This document shows, one piece after another, positions 33,229 to 41,776 of a stretch of DNA of 64,000 nucleotides (its first letter is position 1; the number at the start of each line of letters is the position of its first letter). The position numbers were made by a program, and so were the translations under genes. Source of the stretch: Streptomyces sp. TS71-3 (GTDB lineage Bacteria > Actinomycetota > Actinomycetes > Streptomycetales > Streptomycetaceae); contig NZ_BNEL01000001.1 in assembly GCF_018327685.1 (NCBI RefSeq), positions 4,030,001 to 4,094,000 of the forward strand. Direction: 5' to 3'. The notes below the pieces were generated by a model. The model was not told the origin of the DNA. It did no database searches and saw only the letters and a list, made by a program, of their open reading frames with translations.

Positions 33229-34968
33229 GTGCTGGATTTCGACACCTACTACAGGGCCATGGCCAGCAGAGACGCCCGGTTCGACGGGACCTTCTACGTG
33301 GCGGTCACGACCACGGGCGTCTACTGCCGCCCGGTGTGCGGCTCGCGCACGCCGAAGCGGGAGAACGTGCGCTTCTTCCGGATCGCCGCCGCCGCCGAGG
33401 CGGCCGGGTTCCGGGCCTGCCGCCGCTGCCGCCCGGAGGCCCACCCCTCCTCGCCCGAGTGGAACGTCCGCGGCGACCTGGTCGCCAGAGCGCTGCGGCT
33501 GATCGCGGGCGGGGCGGTGGACGAGATGGGCGTCGCGGGGGTCGCACGGCAGCTCGCCGTGAGCGAGCGCCACCTGCACCGCCAGCTCGTCGCGGAGGTC
33601 GGCGTGGGCCCGCTCGCCCTCGCCCTGAACCGCCGCAACCAGGTGGCCAGGCTGCTGATCGAGTCCAGCTCGCTGCCGCTGCTCGACGTCGCCTTCGCGG
33701 CCGGGTACTCCAGCATCCGCCAGTTCAACGACGGGTTCCGCGCCGCCTTCGGCTGCTCGCCGCGGGAGCTGCGCAGGGCCAGGGGGACGGCGGGTGGCGC
33801 GCAGCGCGCCGTCTCGGGGGCCCGGTCCGGTGGGCCGGGGGCCGAGAGGGCGCCCGGGGCGGTGGCCGGGCCGCTCGCGCTCCGGCTGCGCTACCGCCCC
33901 CCGCTCGCGGCCTCCGCGCTGCTCGACTGGTTCCGGGTCAGGGCGCTGCCCGGTGTGGAGGAGGTCGGCGACCACCTGCTCCGCCGGACCCTGCGGCTGC
34001 CGCGCGGCAGCGGCCGGGCCGAGCTGGACCTCACCGGCTGCCGCGCCGACCGCGACGCGAAACAGCAGCAGGTGACCGTGCGCCTGTGGCTGACGGACCT
34101 GCGCGATGTGACCGCCGCCGTCCGGCGCTGCCGCGACCTCCTCGACCTCGACTCCGACCCGGCCGCCGTCGCCGAAGCGCTGTCAGGGGCCCCCTGGCTC
34201 GGCCCGCTCGTGCGGGCGAGGCCGGGCCTGCGCGTGCCGGGCTGTGCCGACGGCTTCGAGCTTGCGGTCCGGCTGCTGGCCGAGCAGTACCTGCCGGGCC
34301 CCGGCGCCCGGCAGCTCTGCGGCTGGCTCGCCGCCCGCCACGGCGAGCCCCTGACGGCGCCGGACGGCGCACCCGCCATCCTGTTCCCGACCCCCGCGGC
34401 ACTGGCCGAGGCCGACCTGGCCGGCGCCCTCGCGGAAGCGGGGCGGACGCTCGCCGAAGTCCCCGCGGAGCCCCCCGCCGAGCCGGTCGCCGCCCATCCG
34501 GACTCGGCCGATCCGGTCCCGGCCGAGCCGGCCCCCGGCACACCGCCCCAGGGCGGCCCGCTCGAACCCGTCCCGGAAGCGCTCGCCGCATGCGACGCCG
34601 TGCGCGCCCTCGCGACCGCCGCGGCCGACGAGAAGCTGTCCCTGGCGCGGGACGCCGACCGCGAGGCGGAGGTCGCCGCGCTGCTCGGACTGCCCGGCGT
34701 CGAACCCTGGACCGTCCAGCGGATCGCCATGCACGTCCTGGGCGACCCGGACGCCTTCGACGCCGCCGACCCGGCTCTCCAGGCGGCCGTCCGCTCCCTG
34801 CCCGAGGCGCCGGGCTCCGCGCCCGACGTACCGGGCTCCGCGCCCGGACCCCCCGTCCACCCCCGCGACCTGGACGAGCACGCCCAGCGTTGGCGCCCCT
34901 GGCGCTCCTACGCCGTCATGCACCTGCACGCCGCCACCCGGCCGCCGGCAGACGGGGAGCGGCGCTGA
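33229..34968 (+). CDS. Ada-like regulator fused to AlkA glycosylase
   Basis: About 579 residues from a GTG at 33229 (start uncertain; the frame opens at 33121). Domains: Ada zinc-binding/methyl-phosphotriester domain (CRPVC at 33-37 and CRRC at 64-67), AraC-type helix-turn-helix with DVAFAAGYSSIRQFNDGFRA, and an AlkA N-terminal domain. The HhH-GPD glycosylase domain follows, with GLPGVEPWTVQRIAMHVLGD and DPDAFDAADPALQ. A long Pro/Ala/Glu linker splits the glycosylase part (about 400-450). It lacks the O6-methyltransferase domain of classic Ada; that activity is encoded separately by the next gene, so adaptive sensing and repair are divided in an actinobacterial pattern. Confidence 0.85.
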   Translation: MLDFDTYYRAMASRDARFDGTFYVAVTTTGVYCRPVCGSRTPKRENVRFFRIAAAAEAAGFRACRRCRPEAHPSSPEWNVRGDLVARALRLIAGGAVDEMGVAGVARQLAVSERHLHRQLVAEVGVGPLALALNRRNQVARLLIESSSLPLLDVAFAAGYSSIRQFNDGFRAAFGCSPRELRRARGTAGGAQRAVSGARSGGPGAERAPGAVAGPLALRLRYRPPLAASALLDWFRVRALPGVEEVGDHLLRRTLRLPRGSGRAELDLTGCRADRDAKQQQVTVRLWLTDLRDVTAAVRRCRDLLDLDSDPAAVAEALSGAPWLGPLVRARPGLRVPGCADGFELAVRLLAEQYLPGPGARQLCGWLAARHGEPLTAPDGAPAILFPTPAALAEADLAGALAEAGRTLAEVPAEPPAEPVAAHPDSADPVPAEPAPGTPPQGGPLEPVPEALAACDAVRALATAAADEKLSLARDADREAEVAALLGLPGVEPWTVQRIAMHVLGDPDAFDAADPALQAAVRSLPEAPGSAPDVPGSAPGPPVHPRDLDEHAQRWRPWRSYAVMHLHAATRPPADGERR

Positions 34969-35164
34969 CCACCGGCTCGACCCGGCACCGGATGACCCGG
35001 GCGGGGCACCACCGGCCATCCGCACGCCGTCCGCCCGCGACCCCGCGCCCCGACCCGTCCGCCCGTCTCATCCCCCCCGTTCGCGGGTCGCTCCCCGCAC
35101 GCCCCCTGGGCCGATATCTCCCCGTCCCGTCCGAAGTGTTCCCCGCTCGAAAGGCACGCCCTAG

Positions 35165-35836
35165 ATGGACACCGTGACGGCGCCGACCCCGCTCGGCCCG
35201 TTCAGCATGATCACCCTGGACGGCGGCATCGTCGCCGCCGGGTTCACCGACGACCCGGCGTCGCTGCTGGCGGAGCTGCCCCCGCCGTACCGGCACGGCT
35301 CGCCGCGCGTCCGCGACACCCCGGAGCCCTACCTGTCCGCGGTGCGGGCCTACTTCGACGGTTCCGTGCGTGCCCTGGACGAGCTGCCCGTCGTCCAGTT
35401 CGGCAACGACTTCCGCCAGGCCGCCTGGCGGGAGATGCGCCGCGTCGAGCCCGGCACGTCCGTCAGCTACCGCGAGCTGGCCGAGCGTGCCGGCCGGCCC
35501 GGTGCGGCGCGGGCGGCGGGCGCGGCCTGCGCCTCCAACCTCGTCCCGCTGATCGTCCCCTGCCACCGGATCCGGCGCACGGACGGCAGCCTGGGCGGCT
35601 ACTACTACGGACTGGACGTCAAGCAGTGGCTGCTCGACCACGAGAAGGGCGGGCTGCTCCCGTCGGCTCCCGCGCCGGCGGCCCTCGGGCCGGCCGCCCA
35701 CGCCCAGCCGGCCGCCCCGGCAGCGCCTGCCGTCCCCGCCGGCCCCGTCACCGTTCCCGACGTGGCCGTTCCTGACGCCGGCAGCCCCTACGCCGCCGCG
35801 GACACCACCACCCGCCGGAAGGGGCGTGACCTGTGA
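35165..35836 (+). CDS. ogt: Methylated-DNA-[protein]-cysteine S-methyltransferase
   Basis: 223 residues. The C-terminal methyltransferase domain contains VSYRELAERAG, the Asn hinge in CASNLVPLIVPCHRIRR and the acceptor Cys133 (PCHR). It removes O6-alkyl groups from guanine by a suicide reaction. After LLDHEKGGLLP there is a ~55-residue Ala/Pro extension with no counterpart in the family. Its stop overlaps the GTG of the MFS gene (GTGA), so the two are translated together. Located 196 bases after the Ada-like gene, which would be expected to induce it. Confidence 0.9.
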   Translation: MDTVTAPTPLGPFSMITLDGGIVAAGFTDDPASLLAELPPPYRHGSPRVRDTPEPYLSAVRAYFDGSVRALDELPVVQFGNDFRQAAWREMRRVEPGTSVSYRELAERAGRPGAARAAGAACASNLVPLIVPCHRIRRTDGSLGGYYYGLDVKQWLLDHEKGGLLPSAPAPAALGPAAHAQPAAPAAPAVPAGPVTVPDVAVPDAGSPYAAADTTTRRKGRDL

Positions 35837-37125
35837 GGGCGTATCTGCGGCTGCTGGGATCCGGGGACTTCGGCCGGGTCTGGTTCGGCGCGTCCGTCTC
35901 GCTGCTCGGCGACGGGATGACGCTGCTGGCGCTGAGCTGGCTGGTCCTGGACAAGGGCGGCACCGGGCAGCTCAGCCTGCTCGGGGTGTGCTTCACCGCG
36001 CCCGTGGTGCTCGGCGGGCTCGCCGTCGGGCCGCTGCTCGACCGGTTCGACAAGCGCACGGTGCTGATCGTGGACAGCGTGTTCCGAGGGGTGTGCGTGG
36101 CATCGGTGCCGCTCGCCGCCGCCCTCGGGGACGTGCCGACAGCGCTTCCGTTCGTCGTCGCCGCCGTCTACGGGCTGCTGAAGATGGTGCCGCTGGCCGG
36201 GTTCCCCGCGGCCATCCCGCAACTCGTCGGCGAGTCCGAGCTGGACACCGCGAATGCCATGGAGTCGCTCAGCTTCAGCGTCGCCACCGTGGTCGGCCCG
36301 GCGCTCGCCGGCGTGCTCGTCGGCGTGATGGGCGCCCCCAACGTCCTGCTCGTCGACGCCGTCACCTACCTCTTCTTCGCCGCGGCCGTGGCGACCGTAC
36401 GGCGCCCGCTGGCACCGCCCGCCAAGGCCGCGAAGGCCGCCGAGGCCGCCACGACCGCCGAGGCCGCCACGACCGCCGAGGGCGTCCCGAGCACGCCCGC
36501 CGCGAAGGTGTCCGTGCGGGTGGTCGGCCGGGACAAGGTGATCGTCGCCACCACGGCCGCGTTCATGGCGTTCAACATCGCCGACGGCATGCTGCTGCTC
36601 GTCGTCGCCCCCTGGCTCGCCAGGAACGAGCTGGGCGGGGTGTTCTCGCTCGGCGCGCTGACGGCGACGCTCGCCGCCGGCGAGCTGGTGGGCGCGTCGA
36701 TCGCCGGCGGGCGCGCGGGCCGCGGGTCCGTGCGCCGAATCGCGCTCTGCCAGATGGGTGCGGCGCTGGGGTTCCTCGCCGTGCTCGCCGCGCCGCAGGC
36801 CGTCCTGGTCGGGGCCGGGTTCTTCTGCGTGGGCATGCTGAGCGCGCCGATGACGGTGTGGGCGCAGTCCCTGCGGATGCGCCGCATCCCGCCCGAGATG
36901 CACGGCCGGGCGTTCGCCGCGCTGCGCACCCTCATGCAGGGCACCTCGCCGCTGGGCTCCGCGATCGCCGCACCGGTGCTGGTGCTCGGCGGGCTCGGCT
37001 GGACGGCGGTGGTGATGGTGGCGTTCGCCGGGCTGCCCGGGCTGTGGCTGCTGCGGTACTCGGGTCAGGACCGTCAGGCGCCCCTGGCCGGCACGGTCCC
37101 CGAGGAGCGCACCGAGGTGGGGTGA
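35833..37125 (+). CDS. MFS transporter (efflux type)
   Basis: 430 residues, about 10-12 transmembrane helices. The N-terminal half has RVWFGASVSLLGDGMTLLAL and DRFDKRTVLIVDSVFRG, a variant of the MFS loop 2-3 motif; a later helix is NAMESLSFSVATVVGPALAG. The pattern fits the DHA3/enterobactin-exporter-like group. The central cytoplasmic loop has a repeated KAAEAATTAEAATTAE segment. Translationally coupled to ogt upstream. Its 3' end overlaps the convergent decarboxylase gene by 52 bases. It may export the product of the neighbouring biosynthetic operon or alkylating/nitrosative compounds; the sequence does not say. Confidence 0.8.
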   Translation: MRAYLRLLGSGDFGRVWFGASVSLLGDGMTLLALSWLVLDKGGTGQLSLLGVCFTAPVVLGGLAVGPLLDRFDKRTVLIVDSVFRGVCVASVPLAAALGDVPTALPFVVAAVYGLLKMVPLAGFPAAIPQLVGESELDTANAMESLSFSVATVVGPALAGVLVGVMGAPNVLLVDAVTYLFFAAAVATVRRPLAPPAKAAKAAEAATTAEAATTAEGVPSTPAAKVSVRVVGRDKVIVATTAAFMAFNIADGMLLLVVAPWLARNELGGVFSLGALTATLAAGELVGASIAGGRAGRGSVRRIALCQMGAALGFLAVLAAPQAVLVGAGFFCVGMLSAPMTVWAQSLRMRRIPPEMHGRAFAALRTLMQGTSPLGSAIAAPVLVLGGLGWTAVVMVAFAGLPGLWLLRYSGQDRQAPLAGTVPEERTEVG

Positions 37126-38420
37126 GCGGTCACCCGCCGCGCCGCCGGGTGGCCCAGGAAGCCGCGCACGGCGAACTCCCAGCCGTACGCGCCCGCCATG
37201 GGGAACACCAGGGCGTCCCCGACGCGCAGCCGGTCCGCGGTGAGCCCCCTGGCCAGGATGTCCTCGGGGGTGCACAGCGGGCCGGCCAGCGAGACGGGCG
37301 TCTCGCGCAGCTCCGGGCGGCGGCAGGGATACGGCCACCGCTCGACGGGCAGCACGGCCGCCTCCACCGCGACCTCCAGCAGCGCCGGCAGCATGAAGTG
37401 GTTGATGCCGCCGCCCAGGACGGCGAACCACTCGCCGGCCACCCGCTTGAGATCGGTGACCGGCGCCGCGTACCAGCCGCACTCCGCGACCAGCCAGCGG
37501 CCGGGCTCGAACACCACCCGCACACCGGGCGGCGGGGGAGTGGCACGGAGCCGGTCCGCGAACCGTTCGAGGTCGAAGGGCGCGCCGCCCACCGCCGGCA
37601 CGCCGAGACCGCCGCCCACGTCCACCACGCGCAGCTCGACGTGGTGCTCCTCGGCCGCCGCGACGGCCCAGCGCAGCCGGGAGGCGACGTGGTCGGCGTG
37701 CCGGTCGGCGTCGAGGTTCCCGGACACCACATGGAAGTGGTAGCCGACCGGGACGACGCCGGTCAGCCGCCGCGCGGTGGCGGCGACCGCCGCGATCCGG
37801 TCCTCCCCGACGCCGAACTGGGTGGCGCGGCCGTCCATCCGCAGGGCTCCGTCCAGCGGGCCCGACGCGGAGTTCACGCGCAGCACCACCGGCACCCGGC
37901 GCCCCGCGCGGCGGGCGGCGAGGTCCACCCGGTGCAGTTCGAACTCGCTCTCGACGCTGATGAACTCGGCGCCCGCCCGGACCGCGGCCGCCAGCAGCCG
38001 GTCCGACTTGCCGGGCCCGGTGACGATCATCCGGGCGGCCCCGCCGCTCGCGGCCAGCGCGGCGTCCGCCTCGGCCGACGAGGCGACGTCGAAGCCGTCG
38101 ACGGCCGGGGCGAGGGCCGCGAGCACCGGCAGGTAGGAGTTCGCCTTCACCGCGTAGTACACCTCCGCCCAGCCGGGCAGCCGCGCGCGCAGCGCGGCCG
38201 CCCGGCGGCGCGCCGCCTCCGGCCGGTAGACGTAGGTGCACACCGGCTCGTCCGCCGTGGACGCGAACAGCGCGCGCACCCGGTCGGCGACCGCGTCCGG
38301 CACCGCCCGGGCGGGCAGCGCGGGACGCGGGGCGCCGGCCGCCCACTGCTGGGCGGGCCACGGCACCGGCACCGGACCGCCCGCCGGGTCCGGGGCGCCC
38401 CCAGGGAGCCGGCCCGCCAT
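37074..38420 (-). CDS. PLP-dependent decarboxylase (Orn/DAP/Arg decarboxylase 2 family)
   Basis: 448 residues, alanine-racemase-like barrel. PLP lysine K92 is in VYYAVKANSYLPVL. The phosphate/Gly loop is VVDVGGGLGVP, GYHFHVVSGNLD is in the barrel, and the partner-subunit Cys is in SLAGPLCTPEDIL. The dimer-interface AYGWEF replaces the more usual AYxxxM. Candidates are ornithine, arginine, diaminopimelate or a carrier-bound amino acid. It is the last gene of the leftward operon: its ATG overlaps the amidinotransferase stop by one base (TGATG). An amidinotransferase next to a decarboxylase suggests a guanidino-amine product (inference). Confidence 0.8.
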   Translation of the reverse strand: MAGRLPGGAPDPAGGPVPVPWPAQQWAAGAPRPALPARAVPDAVADRVRALFASTADEPVCTYVYRPEAARRRAAALRARLPGWAEVYYAVKANSYLPVLAALAPAVDGFDVASSAEADAALAASGGAARMIVTGPGKSDRLLAAAVRAGAEFISVESEFELHRVDLAARRAGRRVPVVLRVNSASGPLDGALRMDGRATQFGVGEDRIAAVAATARRLTGVVPVGYHFHVVSGNLDADRHADHVASRLRWAVAAAEEHHVELRVVDVGGGLGVPAVGGAPFDLERFADRLRATPPPPGVRVVFEPGRWLVAECGWYAAPVTDLKRVAGEWFAVLGGGINHFMLPALLEVAVEAAVLPVERWPYPCRRPELRETPVSLAGPLCTPEDILARGLTADRLRVGDALVFPMAGAYGWEFAVRGFLGHPAARRVTAHPTSVRSSGTVPARGA

Positions 38421-39499
38421 CAGAAGTACGACTCCAGGCCGCCCCTGCGCCGGATGTCCAGGGTGGCGCAGTGGAACGAGCCGCCGAAGACGGTGTAGTG
38501 CTCGAAGGAGCACGGCACCGGCTCGAAGCCCCAGCTCTCGAACGCCTTCATCAGCGGCGTCTGCGACCGCTCCACCACCACGTGCTCCGGGTCGAGCATC
38601 AGGACGTTCACGCTGCTCCACCGGCTCATCAGGCCCTGCTCCATGACCGGGGTGATCACCGGCTCCGGCGGGATCAGGACGTCCCAGGACCGCAGCGCCT
38701 CCGGCAGGGAGTCCGGGTCGAGGAACTCCGGGTTGACCAGCACCCTGCCCGGCGCGAGCGGCAGCAGGGAGGTGTCGATGTGCATCGCCCTCGGATAGCG
38801 GGAGACGATCTCGTGGACGCGGTACTCCGGGCCGAGGTGCCGCCTGAGCCACTCGACGCCGAGGCGGTTGGTGACGTGGCTGCGCTCCATGAACAGGTCC
38901 CGGCCGCAGCGCATGACGTCCGCCGCGTCGAAGACGGGCTCCGCCTCCGTCACGAAGAACTCCATGTCCTCGGACCAGGGCGGCACCTCGTAGCCGGGCT
39001 GGTACTGGTCGTCCGCCAGCCGCGGCTTCGGGGCCGCCGTCCAGCGGGCGCCGGCCCGGAAGTACTCGGTGAGCAGGCTCCGGTACGGCCACACCTCGAA
39101 GTAGCGGTTCCGGTCCGCCATCGGCACCTCGATGAACTCGTCCCCGACGACGAGCAGCAGGTCACGGGGGTTCGCCACCGACATGCCGTTCGCCACCGAC
39201 CAGCCCGGCGTGGCGAACGGCCGGGAGAAGTCCGGCGGATCGGGGCGGCGCACGGTGACATGCGCCTCCTCAAGGATCCCGATGAACTCCTGAAGGCCCT
39301 TCTCCGCCTTCTCCACCACGTCCGGCGGCACCGGCCCGCCCCGGACGCCGGGCGCGGCGGTGATCCTCGCCCAGGAGGACGGCGGCACGGTGATCCGGTC
39401 GAGCACGTCCCACGAGGACGTCATGGCCCCCTCGACCCGGCCGACGACGACCTCCTCCAGGGGATCCCATTCGTTGTACGTCGACACCACGGCGTTCAC
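38420..39499 (-). CDS. Amidinotransferase (arginine:amine, GATM-like)
   Basis: 359 residues. The opening VVSTYNEWDPLEEVVVG, the Asp/His region VFDAADVMRCGRDLFMERSH, MHIDTSLLPLAPGRVLVNPE, and the catalytic Cys in VFGGSFHCATLDIRR near the C terminus define the L-arginine amidinotransferase family (AGAT, StrB1, CyrA type). It moves an amidino group from arginine to an amine, leaving ornithine. GTG 39499 was chosen because GGAG is 8 bases upstream; GTG 39505 sits too close to it. Four tandem repeats fill the leader region. It overlaps the decarboxylase gene, which may make or use the amine. Confidence 0.85.
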   Translation of the reverse strand: MNAVVSTYNEWDPLEEVVVGRVEGAMTSSWDVLDRITVPPSSWARITAAPGVRGGPVPPDVVEKAEKGLQEFIGILEEAHVTVRRPDPPDFSRPFATPGWSVANGMSVANPRDLLLVVGDEFIEVPMADRNRYFEVWPYRSLLTEYFRAGARWTAAPKPRLADDQYQPGYEVPPWSEDMEFFVTEAEPVFDAADVMRCGRDLFMERSHVTNRLGVEWLRRHLGPEYRVHEIVSRYPRAMHIDTSLLPLAPGRVLVNPEFLDPDSLPEALRSWDVLIPPEPVITPVMEQGLMSRWSSVNVLMLDPEHVVVERSQTPLMKAFESWGFEPVPCSFEHYTVFGGSFHCATLDIRRRGGLESYF

Positions 39500-39514
39500 G
39501 GGCACCGCTCCTTC

Positions 39515-39588
39515 TCTCGGGTCGCATCCGGTCTCCCGGGTCGCATCCGGTCTCCCGGGTCCTATCCGGCTCTCGGGTCGGCATCGGG
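39515..39588. repeat. Four tandem 17-19 base repeats before the amidinotransferase
   Basis: Units at 39515-39531, 39532-39550, 39551-39569 and 39571-39588 share TCTC(CC)GGGTCGCATCCGG with few changes. They fill almost all the space between the desaturase stop (39591) and the amidinotransferase RBS. Confidence 0.8.
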
Positions 39589-39590
39589 TG

Positions 39591-40598
39591 TCAACGCGTC
39601 ATGCAGGTCTGCTCGTCGCCCTGGTAGACGATCTCGCCGCGCAGCACCTTCCGGTAGAAGCTCCAGTACGACGGCTCGACGACCTCCACCTTCCGCTCGA
39701 TGGCGTCGTGCAGCCGGGGGATGTTCACCATGGGGACGCCCTGGTGGTAGTGGTGCGCGGTGTGCAGGTTGTTGTAGTTGGTGATCCACCGCGCGAACCG
39801 CGAGGCCCTGATGGTGCGGGTGTTGCTGAGGACGTCGGGGTCCGTCTGGGTGTTCAGACCGAAGTGCTCGGGCAGCTCGATCAGGAAGTGGACGGCCTCG
39901 CTGACCAGCACGATCGGCAGCAGCCACGCCCACACGAAGAACCAGTCGCGGGTCACGGCGCCCGCCACCGCCGCGCCGGCCGCGAGGGCGAGCAGCAGCC
40001 GGTACTCGTTCTGGATGGCGCGGGTCGCCTTCGGCCGGCCGACGCCGGGGATCGGGCGCCGCAGCAGCGAGCGGCCGGTGTTGCGCACCACGTCCGCGTA
40101 CCGGCCGAGGTGGAGCGCCGCTCCGGCGAACCCGTGGATGCTGTCCAGGCCGCGGAAGCGGTAGTTGAAGAACTCCAGGTTCTTCTCCGTGCCCAGGAAC
40201 GCGTGGTGCCTGAGGTGCTCGTACTTGTAGTGCGTGTACGAGCTGAACATGAACATGCCGCAGACGAACCCCCAGAGCCGGTTCGCCCAGCGGGCGCGGA
40301 AGGCGTGCTCGTGCAGGCACTCGTGCTGGAGCTCCACGAGGTACCCGTACATCAGGCCCAGAACCGGGACGCTCACGGCGATGGTCACCGGACCGCGCAG
40401 TTCCAGCAGGGCGGTGTAGCAGACGACGATGACGCCCAGCGCGAGCGCGATCTTCGCGACGAACCGGCTGGGGCGGCGTTCGAAGTACGCCATCGGCAGT
40501 CCGCGCCGGGTGTCGGTGCCGCGGACCGGTGCGAGCAGGACGTCGTGGAAGCCGTCCAGGTTCAGTGGTTCGTCGTCGCGTGCGGGCATGGCCGGCAT
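39591..40598 (-). CDS. Membrane fatty-acid desaturase/hydroxylase-type diiron enzyme
   Basis: 335 residues with four predicted membrane helices and the three His boxes of membrane desaturases: HECLHEH, HLRHH (within YKYEHLRHHAFLG) and HTAHHYHQ. Members desaturate or hydroxylate acyl chains or, in secondary metabolism, amino acids and other small substrates. The ATG at 40598 (GAGAGGA upstream) gives MPAMPARDD; the ATG at 40589 is the alternative. It sits mid-operon, 116 bases downstream of the TldE-like gene, after a block of three decamer repeats. The substrate is not evident, since no acyl carrier or acyl-CoA gene is nearby. Confidence 0.8.
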   Translation of the reverse strand: MPAMPARDDEPLNLDGFHDVLLAPVRGTDTRRGLPMAYFERRPSRFVAKIALALGVIVVCYTALLELRGPVTIAVSVPVLGLMYGYLVELQHECLHEHAFRARWANRLWGFVCGMFMFSSYTHYKYEHLRHHAFLGTEKNLEFFNYRFRGLDSIHGFAGAALHLGRYADVVRNTGRSLLRRPIPGVGRPKATRAIQNEYRLLLALAAGAAVAGAVTRDWFFVWAWLLPIVLVSEAVHFLIELPEHFGLNTQTDPDVLSNTRTIRASRFARWITNYNNLHTAHHYHQGVPMVNIPRLHDAIERKVEVVEPSYWSFYRKVLRGEIVYQGDEQTCMTR

Positions 40599-40620
40599 GG
40601 CGGATCCTCTCTGACGTTCG

Positions 40621-40650
40621 TGTGGATGGGTGTGGATGGGTGTGGATGGG
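40621..40650. repeat. Three perfect 10-base direct repeats
   Basis: TGTGGATGGG occurs three times in a row, 23 bases upstream of the desaturase start. The helical phasing (10 bp) suits a protein-binding site or an internal promoter element. Confidence 0.85.
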
Positions 40651-40714
40651 TCGGTGCCGCGGGCCCTTCGGACGCGGCGGGGCGGGCGGGTCGGATGTGC
40701 GGGTGGTCCGCGCG

Positions 40715-41776
40715 TCAGAGCGCGAGGACCCGGCCCGCGTGGAGTGCGGTGCTGACGGTGGGGGCCAGTCGGTACAGGGGCCGGCCGATGGGGTCGCGGC
40801 CGAGACCGGGACGGGACGGTCCGCACCGCGCCCCGGCAGCGGCCAGCAGCTCGGCCGGCGCGCCGCGCAGCCGCAGCGGTCCGGTGCCGCGCCCGGCTCC
40901 GGTGCTGTCGGACACGCGGTAGGCGGCGGTCCAGTGCAGGGTTCCGCCGGCCGAACGGGACTGCGGGGTCAGCGAGTCGATGACCAGCGCGCGCGGCGGC
41001 GGCACCGCGGCGGGCAGCCGCGCGGCGGCGGTCTCCGGCAGGTCGCCCGCCGCGAACTCGCCGAAGGTGCCGTGCGGAACCAGCCACAGGGCCGGATCGC
41101 CCAGCAGCTCGCAGGCCTGCTCCAGGTCGCAGCGGCTGCGGCCGGTGGTCGCCTCCGGCGGCGGATCGGCCAGGTCCGACAGGTCCGGCGGGCCGGGGAG
41201 ATCGAGCAGTTCCGGCAGGTCGGACAGCGAGAGGTCGTGCGGCGGATACGGCGACGGCGGCGACCTGTCCGGGACCGCCGCCCCGTCCGGAGCCGCCCCG
41301 CCCCGCTCCTCGGTGACCGCGGCCGTCAGGGCCAGCAGGGCGGACGGGCCGAGCAGGACGGCGTCCTCCGGGCGGATCTCGTCCGCCTCCACGGCCCGCA
41401 CCCAGGGCAGGGCGACTGCCGAGGCAGGCGCGTCGTCCAGGTGCAGGACATGGTCGCCGTCCCGGACCAGCAGGTAGCCGCGGCTGCGGCTGAGCACCGT
41501 CCGCCCGTCGCACAGCACCTCGGTACGGGTGCGGCCCGCCTCCACCAGCAGCCCGTGCCCGCTCAGCACCGGGCGCGCCTTCTCCCTCAGCAGGCGCCAG
41601 GCGGTGCGGGCCCGTTCGGCGGGGTCCGCGCCGGAGTCGTCAGGCGGGTCGGCGGTGAGCCGCCACTCGCCCGGTGCGCCGGACTCCGCCCGCAGCACGA
41701 GGCCGGTGCGCCGCTCGCCGCCACCGGGTGACACCCGCGCCGCGGTGTGGCAGCGGACCACCCGGACCGCCGTCAT
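40715..41776 (-). CDS. TldE/PmbA-like metallopeptidase-related protein
   Basis: 353 residues, divergent member of the TldD/PmbA superfamily. It lacks any HExxxH motif, as expected for the TldE-type partner that completes the active complex. Landmarks are weak: ALVIDSLTPQSRSAGGTLHW and APTVSTALHAGRVL near the C terminus resemble the C-terminal barrel of TldD-like proteins, and an acidic/Pro-rich insertion lies around residues 180-215. The start ATG 41776 overlaps the TldD-like stop (ATGA). The family assignment rests partly on its position beside tldD; the sequence alone is suggestive. Confidence 0.6.
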   Translation of the reverse strand: MTAVRVVRCHTAARVSPGGGERRTGLVLRAESGAPGEWRLTADPPDDSGADPAERARTAWRLLREKARPVLSGHGLLVEAGRTRTEVLCDGRTVLSRSRGYLLVRDGDHVLHLDDAPASAVALPWVRAVEADEIRPEDAVLLGPSALLALTAAVTEERGGAAPDGAAVPDRSPPSPYPPHDLSLSDLPELLDLPGPPDLSDLADPPPEATTGRSRCDLEQACELLGDPALWLVPHGTFGEFAAGDLPETAAARLPAAVPPPRALVIDSLTPQSRSAGGTLHWTAAYRVSDSTGAGRGTGPLRLRGAPAELLAAAGARCGPSRPGLGRDPIGRPLYRLAPTVSTALHAGRVLAL

